A stretch of DNA of 64,000 nt from Crambe crambe (Eukaryota > Porifera > Demospongiae > Poecilosclerida > Crambeidae). Position 1 is the first letter of the stretch. Each line of letters begins with the position of its first letter. The stretch covers positions 124,001-188,000 of the forward strand of contig OZ004582.1 in the NCBI GenBank assembly GCA_963924555.1. The letters are read 5' to 3'. A model generated the notes under the pieces. That model was not told the origin of the DNA and did not search any database. It worked only from the letters and a program-made list of their open reading frames with translations. Shown piece after piece: positions 32,707-43,702 of the stretch. The position numbers and the translations under genes are program-made.

Positions 32707-35216
32707 ATGGAAGCATCCAACTTAGAGTGAGTACAAACAGTTCAATTTTATAATTATATAGTTAGCTTACTTTAATCAATTTCAGATTTGAGTGGATTAG
32801 AATCCACATAAATGATGAAATGGATCAGCCTGTAATTGTAAGAAAAGGAACCGTGGAGGAAACCATGAGGAGGCTTGAAAAATACGGGGTCGAAACTAAA
32901 AATAAAGTATTAGGAAAATTAGATGGAACACCTGTAAGTAGCCATAGTGTGTATTATAAATATAAAACAACACAAAATTTCTATTAATTAGATAAAAGGC
33001 AATACTTTGTATGGAACTGATTATACACTTGTCAATGCTTCTAAGGTAAGCATTTGTCACGTTTAAAGCCCACTTCTTCAAAAAGCTTAAAGGGTTCACA
33101 TCAGGTAAGATATAATTATCACTGATAACATGAATCAATAAATTGTATAGCAATCATCAAACAAGAAATATCCGGTCCATAAGGTAACTATCACATAGAA
33201 TACTACAATAGTGTAGCTAGAAATAACTGCTGGTCACTTCTTGGAATGCTGTGTCTACAGTCCTGGCAACGGGATCGTCCGTTCAGGCCACCAGTCCCAG
33301 CACCCGGGATTCTTCACTAGGCCAGCAAAGCTGGCCTATAGTTCCAGCATCGGTGCCAAGACTGGTGGCCTGAACAGATCGATCCCATTGCAGGGACTGT
33401 AGACACAGCATTCTTGGAAATGGGCCAATATCATTAATTTTGTTATAGCAATCATCACAGCCTTCATTGGAACCAGCTTCTGTGAGTTGAATATGATTAC
33501 ACAATAGACTATCATAATAATTAAAGGACTACCAGTATACGTTAGCAACTATCAAAAAAAAGGCTAGCAGTTCTGCATCGACCACACATGTAATGGTAAC
33601 AAAATTCATTAAAGTTAAGCTTGTCAGTAATGAGTATCAACTGAAAGACCATTAACCTCTTAGAAATCTATTCTTGAAGAACTTAAAAGAATGAATGAAA
33701 AAATAACCGAGATTAAAAAGAATCAGGAGGGCTTATCAAAGCAAATCAAGACTCTTCAAAAAAACTGTCAGGCTCAAACATTTGAAGTTAGGAAGGCTCC
33801 ATATTCAGTACGTCTTAAAATTAAATAGACATACCTTATTTGAGACCTTATTGACAAAATAGAACAAACTGCAAACTGAGCTGGCAAGGCTGTTTTTGGA
33901 AAGCTTGACAAGAAAAGTATCTGATGAGGACATTGAGGCATACATATAATTATATGCCTCATTATTTTCTATAACAGAGAACTGTGACGAGAATCATGGA
34001 CAAAAACGATTATACATGTATGGAGAAATACCAAATGGTAGTAAAATTTTCCAAAGAAAAGATAAGTGATTTTAGAGTCGATGAGAGAAGAAAGGTACAT
34101 CAATTTTTTTTATATTTTGTGACATGTTGACAGTCCCGGGTAGAAATCCACAACTTTAAGTAGCTTATTAACCCTAAGTGCATGCACAAGGTCAGTTGGT
34201 GTGTGTCTGTCTGTTACATCGCCAGTAGCAATTAGAGTGCTTCGCTGTCTAGATGATACTCTCCGGTGTTCGATTTTTGGGAAAAGGGTTTAATAAACAG
34301 CTCCGTAGTACTATATCCTATACTCCATATCGCACACTCTATGCTGCCAACTGACAATTACTTCTGCCTGCACTTGGAGAACTGCACAGAAGCATGGAGG
34401 TAAGATAGTAGCAGCTAATGGCTACATAAAGCTTGCCATGAGTAGACCTGTCCCCAGCTAGCTTTGCTAGTTCAGCAGTGCTGGGCCAGGTAATGATTGA
34501 ACTATCTCTATAGCTAATTTCAAGACCTAGGTCACTGGTACATGGTAGTCACAAGTTATGGACAGCTAAAGTATGGAAAAGTAGCCAAGAATCAATATAT
34601 CCAATATTTCATTTCTACCTGGGACTGTCACATTTTAAGGCCATACCTATAAGATTTTATGTTGCTTGGGCCCTACCGACCAGTGGTACATCCTGTGTTA
34701 CAAGTTCTGATATTCTAGATAAAGCACACCTAATTTCTATTGGCTAGTGAGGCCTGAAAGTATTATGATTAGGCCACAGTTAGTTTCTCAGGCCCTCCCT
34801 CCTCAAGTTTTGATGCCTCCCCAAGAAAAAAATATTAGAGTCAAAGTTCTCTTAATGCAGCTAACATCTCTTCGAAAAGGCCCAATGGATGAAACTGTCC
34901 TGAGGGTATATGAAAAATATCTGACGTTATTGGTAATAATTATACTCCAATATTTAAATATTATACAGTATATACAGAGAATATTTTCTTACTACAGAGG
35001 AAGTATGTTGCTGAAAATGAAGATGCAAGAATAGAAAGAAAGTTATATGTCAACTTTGAAAAGTGGTTACAAAAGAATTATTCTGGAGGGAAGCCATCCA
35101 CTGAAGAGTGGATTGCTATTGCAGAGAATTCTTCTTCTCCTAAAGTTATACCCCCCTCCCAGGAGGATGTACTGGTTCCAAACTCATACACTAATTACTC
35201 ACCTCCATTATGGTAG
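32707..35216 (+). CDS. Multi-exon coiled-coil protein, family unknown
   Basis: Visible exons, all GT-AG: 32707-32726 (ATG), 32786-32933, 32992-33045, 33151-33183, 33664-33807, 33863-33916, 33978-34094, then 34748-34932 and 34998-35216 (TAG stop). The first seven join in frame. The join from exon 7 to 34748 is off by one, so an exon or a different splice site is missing there. The N-terminus (FEWIRIHINDEMD ... VIVRKGTVEETMRRLEKYG) looks like a compact beta/alpha domain of ubiquitin-like size. Exon 5 is a Lys/Glu/Gln coiled coil of about 45 residues. The C-terminus is Lys/Glu-rich, then Pro/Ser. Intron 4 holds a MITE. Host gene or transposon accessory gene cannot be told apart. Confidence 0.6.
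33244..33414. mobile_element. Foldback MITE in an intron
   Basis: Arms of ~55 bp (GAATGCTGTGTCTACAG at both ends in inverted orientation, then CAGGCCACCAGT) surround AGGCCAGCAAAGCTGGCCT. The insertion lies between exons 4 and 5 of the gene at 32707-35216. Confidence 0.75.
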
Positions 35217-35346
35217 CCAACAAACAACGTGTAGCACATGACTATAAGTCTATAGTTTTTTTAAGAACCACGAGGCGTGCGCGCGCACAATTCATGAGCA
35301 TGCGCGTAACGATGGGAACATTCCGGAACAGGAAAAAATTAATAAG

Positions 35347-36397
35347 ATGGAATGTACTCTTTGTAATAAAACTTTTCAGTCATTATCTAAACTGAAAAGA
35401 CATTATTCAACTAACAAGCACAAAGGATTTGAAAGATACCAGGAAATATCAGAAAGAAAACATGATGATGAACAAGATTGCAAAGCAAGACCAAGGTCTC
35501 CTATTCACGCTGGATGTGATTCTGTGTTCAGCCTCCCTCCTAAGTTATCACCCATCACTGAAAATCAAGATGAGAATGATTTAGTTACCAGCTGCAGAGT
35601 AAATGAACCTGTAGATAGATTGATAGATAATTGCAATAGGCTCGTTATGTGGTACACACTTTTTATTCTCATCTTTTTAGCTGCCATTGGTATCACAAGA
35701 GCACACCACATTGCTTTCACAGCAGCACACCACAGAAGAAGATGAAGGTTATCTGTGTGCAAACATATAATATAACCATTTTTAATCAGCTGTATATACT
35801 TGGAAAATAGGAACACCATTTGACAGTGCATATACTACTGACTATTATCCATTCCCTTCTCGGCTCTCTGCAAGTCTTTTTATAGCCTCAGACCAGTGGT
35901 ATGTGACTATAACAAGAATTTATAATTGTAAATTATTATTATATTCAACAGAGTGATAGTAGTTTGCACTATGTATGCGCCATGTGCAAAGACATAGATC
36001 CATATGCACCCAGTATCGCTACATTAAAAAATATAAAGCTACCGGGATATTGTGAGCCAAAAAAGGTACTTCATCTTATAGATTGAACTATTATAGATTA
36101 AAACTATTATTATTATAGTTCTATTCCAATACGGGTACTCCTTTTTATGTCAATCTACCATCAACGATATTATCACAATGCCTTCGAAATGAAATTGTAG
36201 CAACCAAGCTGGAGAGATATCCAACATACACGAAGGGTCCCTTAGAGTAAGCCATTGGAATTAAAATCAGGAGCTTGTTAAAATTTCAAGGTTATTTCAG
36301 AGAACTGTTTCAGAGTTGCCGATGGAATGATCACCCCATGTACTACTCACCCATGGTACAAGTGAACTCTACCACCTTTTCCATTGGAAATAAATAA
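35347..36397 (+). CDS. C2H2 zinc-finger protein, N-terminal part of a Plavaka/CACTA-like transposase
   Basis: Six exons join with consistent phase: 35347-35643, 35681-35747, 35811-35898, 35954-36065, 36119-36246, 36301-36397. All introns are GT-AG, the shortest 37 bp. They give about 262 residues. Residues 2-27 form a C-x2-C-x12-H-x5-H zinc finger (CTLCNKTFQSLSKLKRH). Exon 4 has a second Cys pair (VCAMC). Exons 5-6 give FYVNLPSTILSQCLRNE and EELFQSCRW...SPM, which resembles the region upstream of the nuclease core in Plavaka-type transposases (from memory). The frame stops at once after SPM, far short of such proteins. So this is a truncated element, or the gene splices on from GTACAA (36356). 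Confidence 0.6.
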
Positions 36398-36460
36398 TAG
36401 GATTTGGAAAAATTACCAAGTTTTACAAAGTGGTAAATATACACTATAGCAATAAGAAGA

Positions 36461-36637
36461 TTAGATTACTTGTTTCACTCTGACAATAGGCTCCTTCATT
36501 GACACTTCATGCAGAGATGGAATACTGTGTGATACCACCAGGTCCACCACCCGCTCTTTCTCCCGACTTCTTTGTGATGCTTCAATATAGTCCATACAAT
36601 CCTCACCAGAAAGAGACATAAAAATAGCATCCATCAT
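36461..36637 (-). CDS. Short minus-strand ORF, possible exon
   Basis: An ATG-started 58-residue frame (MMDAIFMSLSGEDCMDYI ... RSREKERVVDLVVSHSI) with coding-like composition. It lies between two plus-strand genes. It could be an exon of a minus-strand element or a chance frame. Not recognised. Confidence 0.3.
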   Translation of the reverse strand: MMDAIFMSLSGEDCMDYIEASQRSREKERVVDLVVSHSIPSLHEVSMKEPIVRVKQVI

Positions 36638-36926
36638 AGTAGCTGGTAGCGCTCCAGTTCAAACCAAACTGTTCAGTCCTTAAGCTGGCTTGCCTGCAAG
36701 GGGGATAAACTTACTTAGCATCGAGATTAGGGTCAAAGGTCAGGCTCAAATTAGCTATAATAATAATAGTGGCATAGCCAACCCAGAGGAAGAAGCAGAC
36801 ATGTCACGAAATACTGTATGTGATCTATAGGTATGGCTAGGTCACCAAAGCCCACAGTAGAAGACCAACATCTGCAATAACAATTAATTTTTCTCTGTGT
36901 CACACTATGTATTTTTATCCCCCCAG

Positions 36927-37993
36927 AGAAAGTCACACCCACTGAAACCGAGAGAGCATGGTCCTCCATGTTGAAGGGAAATTCCGCGGTATGCAAAGGG
37001 AGCGAAATTTTCAATTGGGGATATGTGGACGAAGTTATACTCCATGATGGAACGAAGCTCAAGTGGTTGAGAGTGAATTCTATTCTGATCGAAGTTATCA
37101 TCGGACCGGATCTTCAATATGTCAATATCGACGACGTACGCCTGAAATGTCACCAGGTTCACATCGACCAAAAAGCAAGACAATTAAAAGGAATTCTTGA
37201 GCACCTTTTCACAAATGCAAGAGACATAAGGCAATACCAGCGCCCAGCTGCTCTTGCCGAGTCAGATTCTGGTGACGAACAGGTCACCGATTCAGTTATA
37301 TCTCCAGCATTTCCTCCAGACGATTGGAAATTTATTTTGGAAGATTTTTTGATACTTCGAGACTATTTCAATACAGCAAAAACCGTTTCTTTTGACAATG
37401 CAGCAGGGAAGGTTTTTCTCTGCGAGCTTATGAAATTTGCTTGTTGGATCAAACGGCCTTTCAGGAAATTTGCAAACATGGGAACAAATGCATCTGGTGA
37501 GGAGCAGCCTGGGTGTACACAGATAATTTATTACTGGCTGAAATACGAGAACGACAGAAGTAAAAGCCGTAGTCAAAGCCCTAGCCGCCCTAGTCCTAGT
37601 CAAAGCCATAGTTGTACTCCATCAACGCCATCCACGTCAGCCATACCATCGTACGGTCGTATTTATAACAAAGAAACACACAATAGATACCCAGATGTAT
37701 CCTTCTGGGATTACATCCAAAAATTATACAGAATAATTGGCAAAATCAAGTCTGGAGATGCGCAGTCATTTGATGATCAAACCACAGAACAAATGTGTGG
37801 ACTATTACGAGAAAACCAGAAGTGTATGTTGGGAATAGCTATAAAACCAAGTAAGGTTATGATTAAAATTTTGAGAAAATATTCTGACAGACTCGTAATG
37901 CATACCTTTCCTGAAAATCGATTGGACAAATTGGAAACTATCCAATTAATATTTGAATTAATAATTGCTTTTATTTTTTGTGTAGACTGCTGA
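36927..37993 (+). CDS. Unknown ~355-residue protein
   Basis: A long open frame. The first ATG is 36968, but the frame is open upstream to a strong acceptor (TTTTTATCCCCCCAG, exon start 36927). A 5' exon is therefore likely. The N-terminal ~90 residues (SEIFNWGYVDEVILHDGTKL) are followed by an acidic linker and a helical, Trp/Phe/Lys-rich middle (DDWKFILEDFLILRDYF). A Ser/Arg/Pro tract (about residues 195-215, SRSQSPSRPSPSQSHS) and a second helical part follow. The last 15 or so residues (IAFIFCVDC) are read from AT-rich DNA duplicated just downstream, and the TTTTTTGTGTAG inside it looks like an acceptor. The true 3' end may be spliced. Family not recognised. Confidence 0.55.
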
Positions 37994-38090
37994 TGTTAAT
38001 GTTCGATAGTGTCTATCCAATTAATATTTGAATTAATAATTGCTTTTATTTTTTGTGTAGACTGCTGACGTGTAATGTTCGACAGTGTCT
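37941..38090. repeat. 75-bp tandem duplication at the 3' end of the ORF
   Basis: TCCAATTAATATTTGAATTA through TTTTTTGTGTAGACTGCTGA occurs at 37941 and again at 38016, with minor changes after it. Confidence 0.85.
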
Positions 38091-38560
38091 GTGCTTTCTT
38101 ACTGTAGACTGGAGTTAATTAGCGACCCCTTTAGACCCTCACGGAAGATTTCGGAGAGCTCAAATCAGAGTTCCTCTAAGCAAATGCATTGACAAAGCTG
38201 ACTTTGCGTGCATGTTGCCCCATGTCGTAGTTAAAGACGGCAATGGTGGACCTTATAAACTGATACATCTAATTAGCGACCCCTTTAGGGTCTTGGAGAG
38301 CTCAAATCAGAGTTCCTCTAAGCAAATGCATGCATGTTCCATGTAATTAAGGACGGCAATGGAGGAACATGCTGGACTACTTTTCAAAAAAAAAAGAAGA
38401 AAAGCTGGGCTAGCGACGCCAGACTAGTAATTAAGGGACGGCAATGGAGGAACATGTTGGACCTTATAAACTGATCCATTTCTTACTGTGTGCCTATAGA
38501 CTGGAGTTAATTAGCGACCCCTTTGGACCTTCGTGGCTCGGGTGTTCAATTCTTCAATTC
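38091..38560. repeat. GGAGTTAATTAGCGACCCC repeats with a lone MULE end
   Basis: TTAGCGACCCCTTTRG occurs three times (about 38117, 38273, 38510). GAGCTCAAATCAGAGTTCC occurs twice and GACGGCAATGGNGGA three times. At 38384-38429 sits one end of the Mutator-like MITE family of 30778-31234 (AGAAGAAAAGCTGGGCTAGC ... CCAGACTA), without its partner. Confidence 0.7.
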
Positions 38561-39053
38561 TTCATATCTTCATAATTCCCGATAATTCTTCAAATTATTC
38601 GCGGATGGGTGTGGTTTGCGAGTGGGCATGATTCTGTGTAGCCTCGTGCTGCTGGAATGAACTTCTTGGAGATTATTGGTACGGTGGCTCTGGAGGTCAC
38701 ACCTCAATCCAGTGGCATCACTCCAGTGCAAGTCCCACATCCAGCACCATTCCAGTATCAGCTCTTATCGGCTCACTCCTGTGCTAGTCCCACATCATTC
38801 CAGTATTGCAACATTAATTTTTACAGCGAGGGAGCATGTATTTCTATAGGCTTTTAGAGCTGATATTACTTTTGTGCTTCAACTCCTTAGTGAATAATGT
38901 AAGTGGCAGGCAGCTGCATGAAATTTAATGCTAAGAGGCAAAATGAAGATAATTGTGTGCATGTGTTGCTTTTCTGTTCCCCATGTACATGTAGTAGTTT
39001 GATAATATTGTAGTAGTTTGATTATTGTCTTGAACGGATTTCCATAAGTACGC
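38561..39053. other. Unassigned stretch
   Basis: Short repeats of TCCAGTATCA/CCCACATCA type near 38720-38810. No gene supported. Confidence 0.4.
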
Positions 39054-40343
39054 CTAGGCGTCCAAAAAAGGCCCCACGGGCTTGCTAATAAGTTCGCAGC
39101 TTCTAGGTCCTGAGCCTTCTTCTATACAAATGTAAGTTCCAGCACTTCTCCCTGCTGCTGCGCATGCAGTACCCCACTGGTAGTACCGGCCAAACATGCC
39201 CTCCAGCCGGGAGCGGTAATTTGATTTCAATTGATGGTAGTGCCCCTTGATTCTTGTCCCAGCCACTGTCCTCGTTACAAAGGCTGTGTGGCCAGCCACC
39301 ACCCCTACAATGATGTCATCAAGCCACTTATATAGGTTTTCAACACTGGCTGCAGGGGTGGCACCTACATGATAATGAGAATAATACAACCATAAGCCCA
39401 CCAAGCTTACAAACAGCTGTAAACCAGGTATGAAAGTTTGTTTTGTTGATCAGAGGCCTGTTAAAAACAGCTCCTTTTTCATTGAAAATCTATTGCTGAT
39501 GCCACACCCCCATTTTACTTCACCCATATCAGAGGAGGTTGTTCACGAGTCATAACGTGTCATTGACAAAACCAAAGGTCAGCAAGGTCACTCTGGCTAA
39601 GGCCAACTTCGAGCAGCGATTGCAAGGTTTTGTTAAGTCCTATGGTGGATATTTGTACTTCACTGCAGAGATCAGCCAAGTCTTAAGAATAGCAGCTCAG
39701 TTTTGCATGGCTCAAGCTCGCTAGCTCAAATTAAGAGCAAACGCAAATTCTTAGCTAGCTCCTTCCTGACCCATGGGTCGAACCAGGTTGGACAGCTTTT
39801 TATGAAGTACCCTACCTGATTTATTCGGTGAAGTATCGACATCAGCCAGAAGACTTCTCAAATCAGAGAAAGCATTTACATGCAAACTCTATGGAGATGA
39901 ATAATTCATGAGGTTGGCTCAGGTCGAAGTTTAATGTACAATTTATATGGCCTTATGCGCTACGCGATTGACACGTCATGACGCGTGACCAACCTCCTCT
40001 GCACCCATATATCTGGTTTTTTACACCCATATATCCTCCAAGAAAACATCCATGTATGTCCAAATTGATTTTTTATATAGTACAGGGTCAGCAAGTCTGA
40101 GAGCTCCATATTTATTAATTTTTCACACCTACAGTTTTAATTAGAGCCATGACACATAAGTGACAATAAGGTACATAAATTAATCCAACTCGGCCAAATA
40201 TTATTCTTACCTTGCTGTATTGGTGGGTTTATAGCACCTGCCAGGCCCACACATGCATGCACTTCATCGTCACTATTAAACAAGAAGATCATCCCTGGGT
40301 TACTATCCTCTGGGTCACTATCCTCTGGCACTTTGTCGTGACC
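39054..40343 (-). CDS. Relative of the MITE-disrupted protein, two exons visible
   Basis: Exon a (about 40343 to 40211, after acceptor TTCTTCTCAG) is acidic, then VHACVGLAGAINPPIQQ. It ends at the donor GTAAG. Exon b (39364 to 39054, after CATGTAG) continues in phase with ATPAASVENLYKWLDDI and ends in a stop at 39054. The order of acidic stretch, Gly-Leu-x2-Ala, QGATPxA and WLDx[LI] matches the exon at 30345-31317. That exon has no intron at the QG/ATP point. The basic, aromatic C-terminus (GHYHQLKSNYRSRLEGMF) also parallels it. The first exon is not found. Function unknown. Confidence 0.5.
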
Positions 40344-40674
40344 CTGAGAAGAACATGGCATAAAGTTTACATGTAAAGAATTTAGATTTGAAGTTCCTCT
40401 GTAATTTCACAGTGTAAGTACTGTCACATTGTGCTCATCACAATACCCCAGGTTACATTGCCCATACAAGCAGTCCAGAAATTAGTGTTGTGTGTCCACA
40501 GTAATTGCTGGAATCTGGTAAGCCACCAGGGGAACCAAAAACTGACTCTTACTTCTTGTAGTCTTTGCCTCTTCCTTGATACTGTAATAACAGTTTTTTT
40601 AAAAGCAATGCCATGTTGTGGAAGGTCAAATTTGACCAACCAAAAGACATGTGACTGAGAATTGTATCCATTCT

Positions 40675-40905
40675 CACAAAGTATGGCAAACTTTAGCAAA
40701 CTATGGCAAACTTTGGCAAACTACAGCAAACTAGCTGGTTCTGCCATAGTTTTGCTAAAAGTTTGCCTTAGTTTGCTACAGTTTGCCAAAGTTTGCCATA
40801 GTTTGCTTAGGGTAACTTTAGCAAACTATGGCAAACTATGGCAAACTTTAGCAAACTATGGCAAACTAAGGCAAACCATGGCAGAACCGACTAGTTTGCT
40901 TATTC
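40675..40905. repeat. 10-bp GCAAACTNNG array with an inverted block
   Basis: About nineteen units. Units read GCAAACTATG-type on the left (40685-40735), the complement AGTTTGC-type in the middle (about 40745-40810), and GCAAACT again on the right (about 40820-40910). The array therefore folds on itself. GGTTCTGCCATAG and CTATGGCAGAACC-like phrases border it. Confidence 0.85.
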
Positions 40906-41178
40906 TTTTTGGGCTGCCAGTGGGTATGCTGGGGGAGGTGTGATGCCTCCCCATGACCTAAGTGATTAAATCACACCCCTCACACAAGGGTGTGCTTTAC
41001 CCATTTGAAACTTATTTCACAAAGTTGCATGCTTTACATGATTTCACACACATGCTGTACATTTGAGTGCATACCAGGACTACTTTAGCTGCCTTCTTCC
41101 ACTGGGAGCTTGGGCTCGGTCATCTCGTCTGTTAACTAATTATTAGAATACTTATTTACCACTATAGAGTGTGTCCAT

Positions 41179-41754
41179 TAAGGCAAAGCGGGGTGACTTG
41201 GGACACAGGGTAACTTGAGTTTTATTTCAATCTTGCTTCGAGATTACTAAGAGTTTCAAGATCTTATTTTGCACACATAAACATTTATGCTTTGTCTCTC
41301 TCTGAAGCCAGTCTAGAGTGTTTTGGTTACTCTGAGTAACCTTTCTAGTCCCAGGCTGAGCTAAAGATGATTGGTATTGCTTACTAATTAATTGGCTACA
41401 ATTCGCCAATGTGTAGTATGTGGAAATCCCTTTTCAGGATAACTTGGGACACTGCATGTCCATGCAATTTTGACAAAGCTTAAACAGTGTGCTATGCATG
41501 TTTTGCCGACTGATCACTTTTTTAAAACACAGAGATCATTATGCAGCATTATCTCAGTGAGTAGAATCATCAGTTCAGTAAATTTGAAGTTAGTTTATTA
41601 AGTTTTTTCTTGCGGTCTTGTAAAATCAGCAGAGTGTTTAGGGCTGCTTTTTACCAACTATCTCTTGCAACTTAAAGCTTGTTTATAGCTAAAGCGGTTG
41701 CAGAGATATCATCATTTGTAGTAAGAGTGTCCCAAGTTACCCCAATCTACCTTA
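41179..41754. mobile_element. 576-bp MITE with GGGGTAACTTGGGACAC ends
   Basis: 41179-41206 and the reverse complement of 41727-41754 agree at 23 of 28 bases (TAAGG...GGGGTRACTTGGGACAC). An internal copy, ATAACTTGGGACACTGC, lies near 41440. No coding frame and no clear target duplication. Confidence 0.65.
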
Positions 41755-41885
41755 CCCTTAGAATAGCTTACCAATGAATTAGTGGCAGAGACCAGGCTTG
41801 CGAGTAGTCCTAGGAGACAGCAATTTATCTAAAAAACTATCAACAGTACGCAAATAGTCTGGAGACAATGGCTGGAGGAGACGAA

Positions 41886-41965
41886 TGGTTAGCACCAGGA
41901 AGACCGCAAGACGGGGAATGGTAGCACCAGGAAGACGGCGAATGGTCACACCACAAGAAGTACTG
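41886..41965. repeat. Short CACCAGGAAGACGG minisatellite
   Basis: Three partial units of AGCACCAGGAAGACGGCGAATGGT type. Flanking 41755-42387 has no supported gene. GGCCAG repeats lie at about 42345-42362. Confidence 0.6.
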
Positions 41966-42396
41966 TATGCACACTTTTATTTGCACGGTTACGTCATAAT
42001 TTTATTAAAAATGGCTATTCGACCGCGTGGAAGGTGTCCGTGTTTGGCTGATGCTGTTGGTGTGATGCTTATTGCTACGATTAGAACATGGCTTGATTGA
42101 TTCCTGCAATCTGATTGGTCAGTTAGAGGTAGACTAGTTCACTTATTTACTGGGAGGTGTCTACATATATACTTACCTCCTCTCAGGGCATAGGTAAGTC
42201 TACATATATTCACCCCGTGCCTGATTAGAACTTAGCAACGCACTAACTGTTTCCAAGGAAGTAGCTGTAGCGCTGAGATTTTATGGCAAGAACAACGTAG
42301 ACATCACAGATGAACTGAACAACCCCAGCGTATTCTAAGGTAAGGCCAGGGCCAGGGCCAGGGATGGAGCTCGAATGAGGTAGAGGGCAGCTTGGG

Positions 42397-43702
42397 GGAT
42401 CAACTGAACTACACGGACCAGTACTCTAATTAATACTGCGCGTTAATTTATGATGTCATCAGGTCAAAGGTCAATCATTATAATAATTTAAATAATTGGC
42501 GGGAAACACGCGGGAAGAGAAATGTCTGTTAGATCTTGGGCCTGTTGCTTTTGGGGGGACCCCTGCCATCATTACTTTTCTCCAGAGCAAGAATGTCCTT
42601 GCCAGGCAGAAAGAGTGTCCCTGTGGAGCTATGATGGAGCTGCAGAACAGATCCGATGTCAGTGATGGCTGTCATTGGCGATGCCCTGATGGCAATTCCA
42701 TCAGAAAGGGAAGCTTTTTTGAAAAATCAAAAATAACCCTCCAGAAATGGCTCCTCTTGATGCACTGGTGGGCAAAGCAATATCCTGTAAAGGATGCTGC
42801 AGACGAGACTGAAGTTTCTCTACATACAGCAATCCAAGTATATTCCTGGATGAGGGATGTTTGCAGCTACAGGCTATGCACACTTGATCCTCAGATCAAA
42901 CTTGGAGGACCAGGAAAAATCGTAGCCATAGATGAGTCCCTCTTCTCTCATAAACAGAAGGTAAATCGATGAAATATACTGGTAACTGTAAGTTGTTTCA
43001 CAGTATCACAGAGGCCGGCCAGCACAGCAAGAAGTTTGGGTTTTTGGAATGTGTGATATCAGCACAAACAAATCCAGTACTTGGCTACATGGAAATTGTG
43101 ACTGCAAGGGATTCTGCCACACTCCTACCAATCATTCAAGCCCATGTAAACCCAGGAACAGTCATCTGGTCAGATTGCTGGGCTGCTTACAAGTGTCATT
43201 GCCTTGCCTTCTGTCCAGGGTCATGACACAGTTAACCATTCGATAGAGTTTGCTAATCCATCAGGCATGCATACCAACCACATCGAGTCATACTGGAATA
43301 GAACAAAAATCAAGCTGAAGAGAATGCGAAGCTGCCATCGTTCCCAGCTTCCATCTTATTTAGATGAATTTATGTGGAGGGAAAGATATGGGAAGAAAAA
43401 GTGACGACATTCTCACAAATATATATAGACATAGCCCTTTGGTATCCAGTTTAGACACTAGCTAGAAGAATAAATATGCCATAAATTATGCCTAAATAAC
43501 CTATCATTATAGCTAACCTTTACATTTTGATTTCTTTATATCTATATCCCATGATTACATCCTTTAGACACTGAATAAAGAGAACGATCAGCCAAGTCAA
43601 AAAAAGCTAGGCGAGGTTAGTAATTTGACCTTTGACCTGATGACATTATAAATTAACGCGCAGTATTAATTAGAGTACTGGTCCGTGTAGTTCAGTTGAT
43701 CC
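42397..43702 (+). mobile_element. Merlin-type DNA transposon, 1,306 bp
   Basis: The 78-bp inverted ends begin GGATCAACTGAACTACACGG and differ at one base. CAGCTTGGG flanks both sides exactly (42388-42396 and 43703-43711). A 9-bp duplication plus an IS1016/IS1595-related transposase defines Merlin. The identical ends and perfect target copies indicate a recent insertion. Confidence 0.93.
42496..43404 (+). pseudogene. Merlin transposase (IS1595-like DDE), two frameshifts
   Basis: N-terminal Cys pairs (KECPCGAM and CHWRCPDG) form a zinc ribbon. The catalytic Asp lies in IVAIDESLFSHKQK (near 42930). An in-frame 43-bp intron 42961-43003 joins KQK to YHRGRP, the usual Merlin continuation. Frame is lost near 43065 (an extra ACAA-like insertion). 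It resumes with NPVLGYMEIVTARDSATLLP and the second Asp in VIWSDCWAAYK, is lost again by one base near 43198, and resumes with HTNHIESYWNRTK (Glu) to the stop at 43404. No ATG is obvious at the start, and an upstream exon or start may exist. Inactive as it stands. Confidence 0.85.

Noticed and set aside
42969-43226. Separate gene starting at the ATG at 42969
   Set aside because: This ATG lies in the 43-bp intron. The frame is the shifted continuation of the Merlin transposase.
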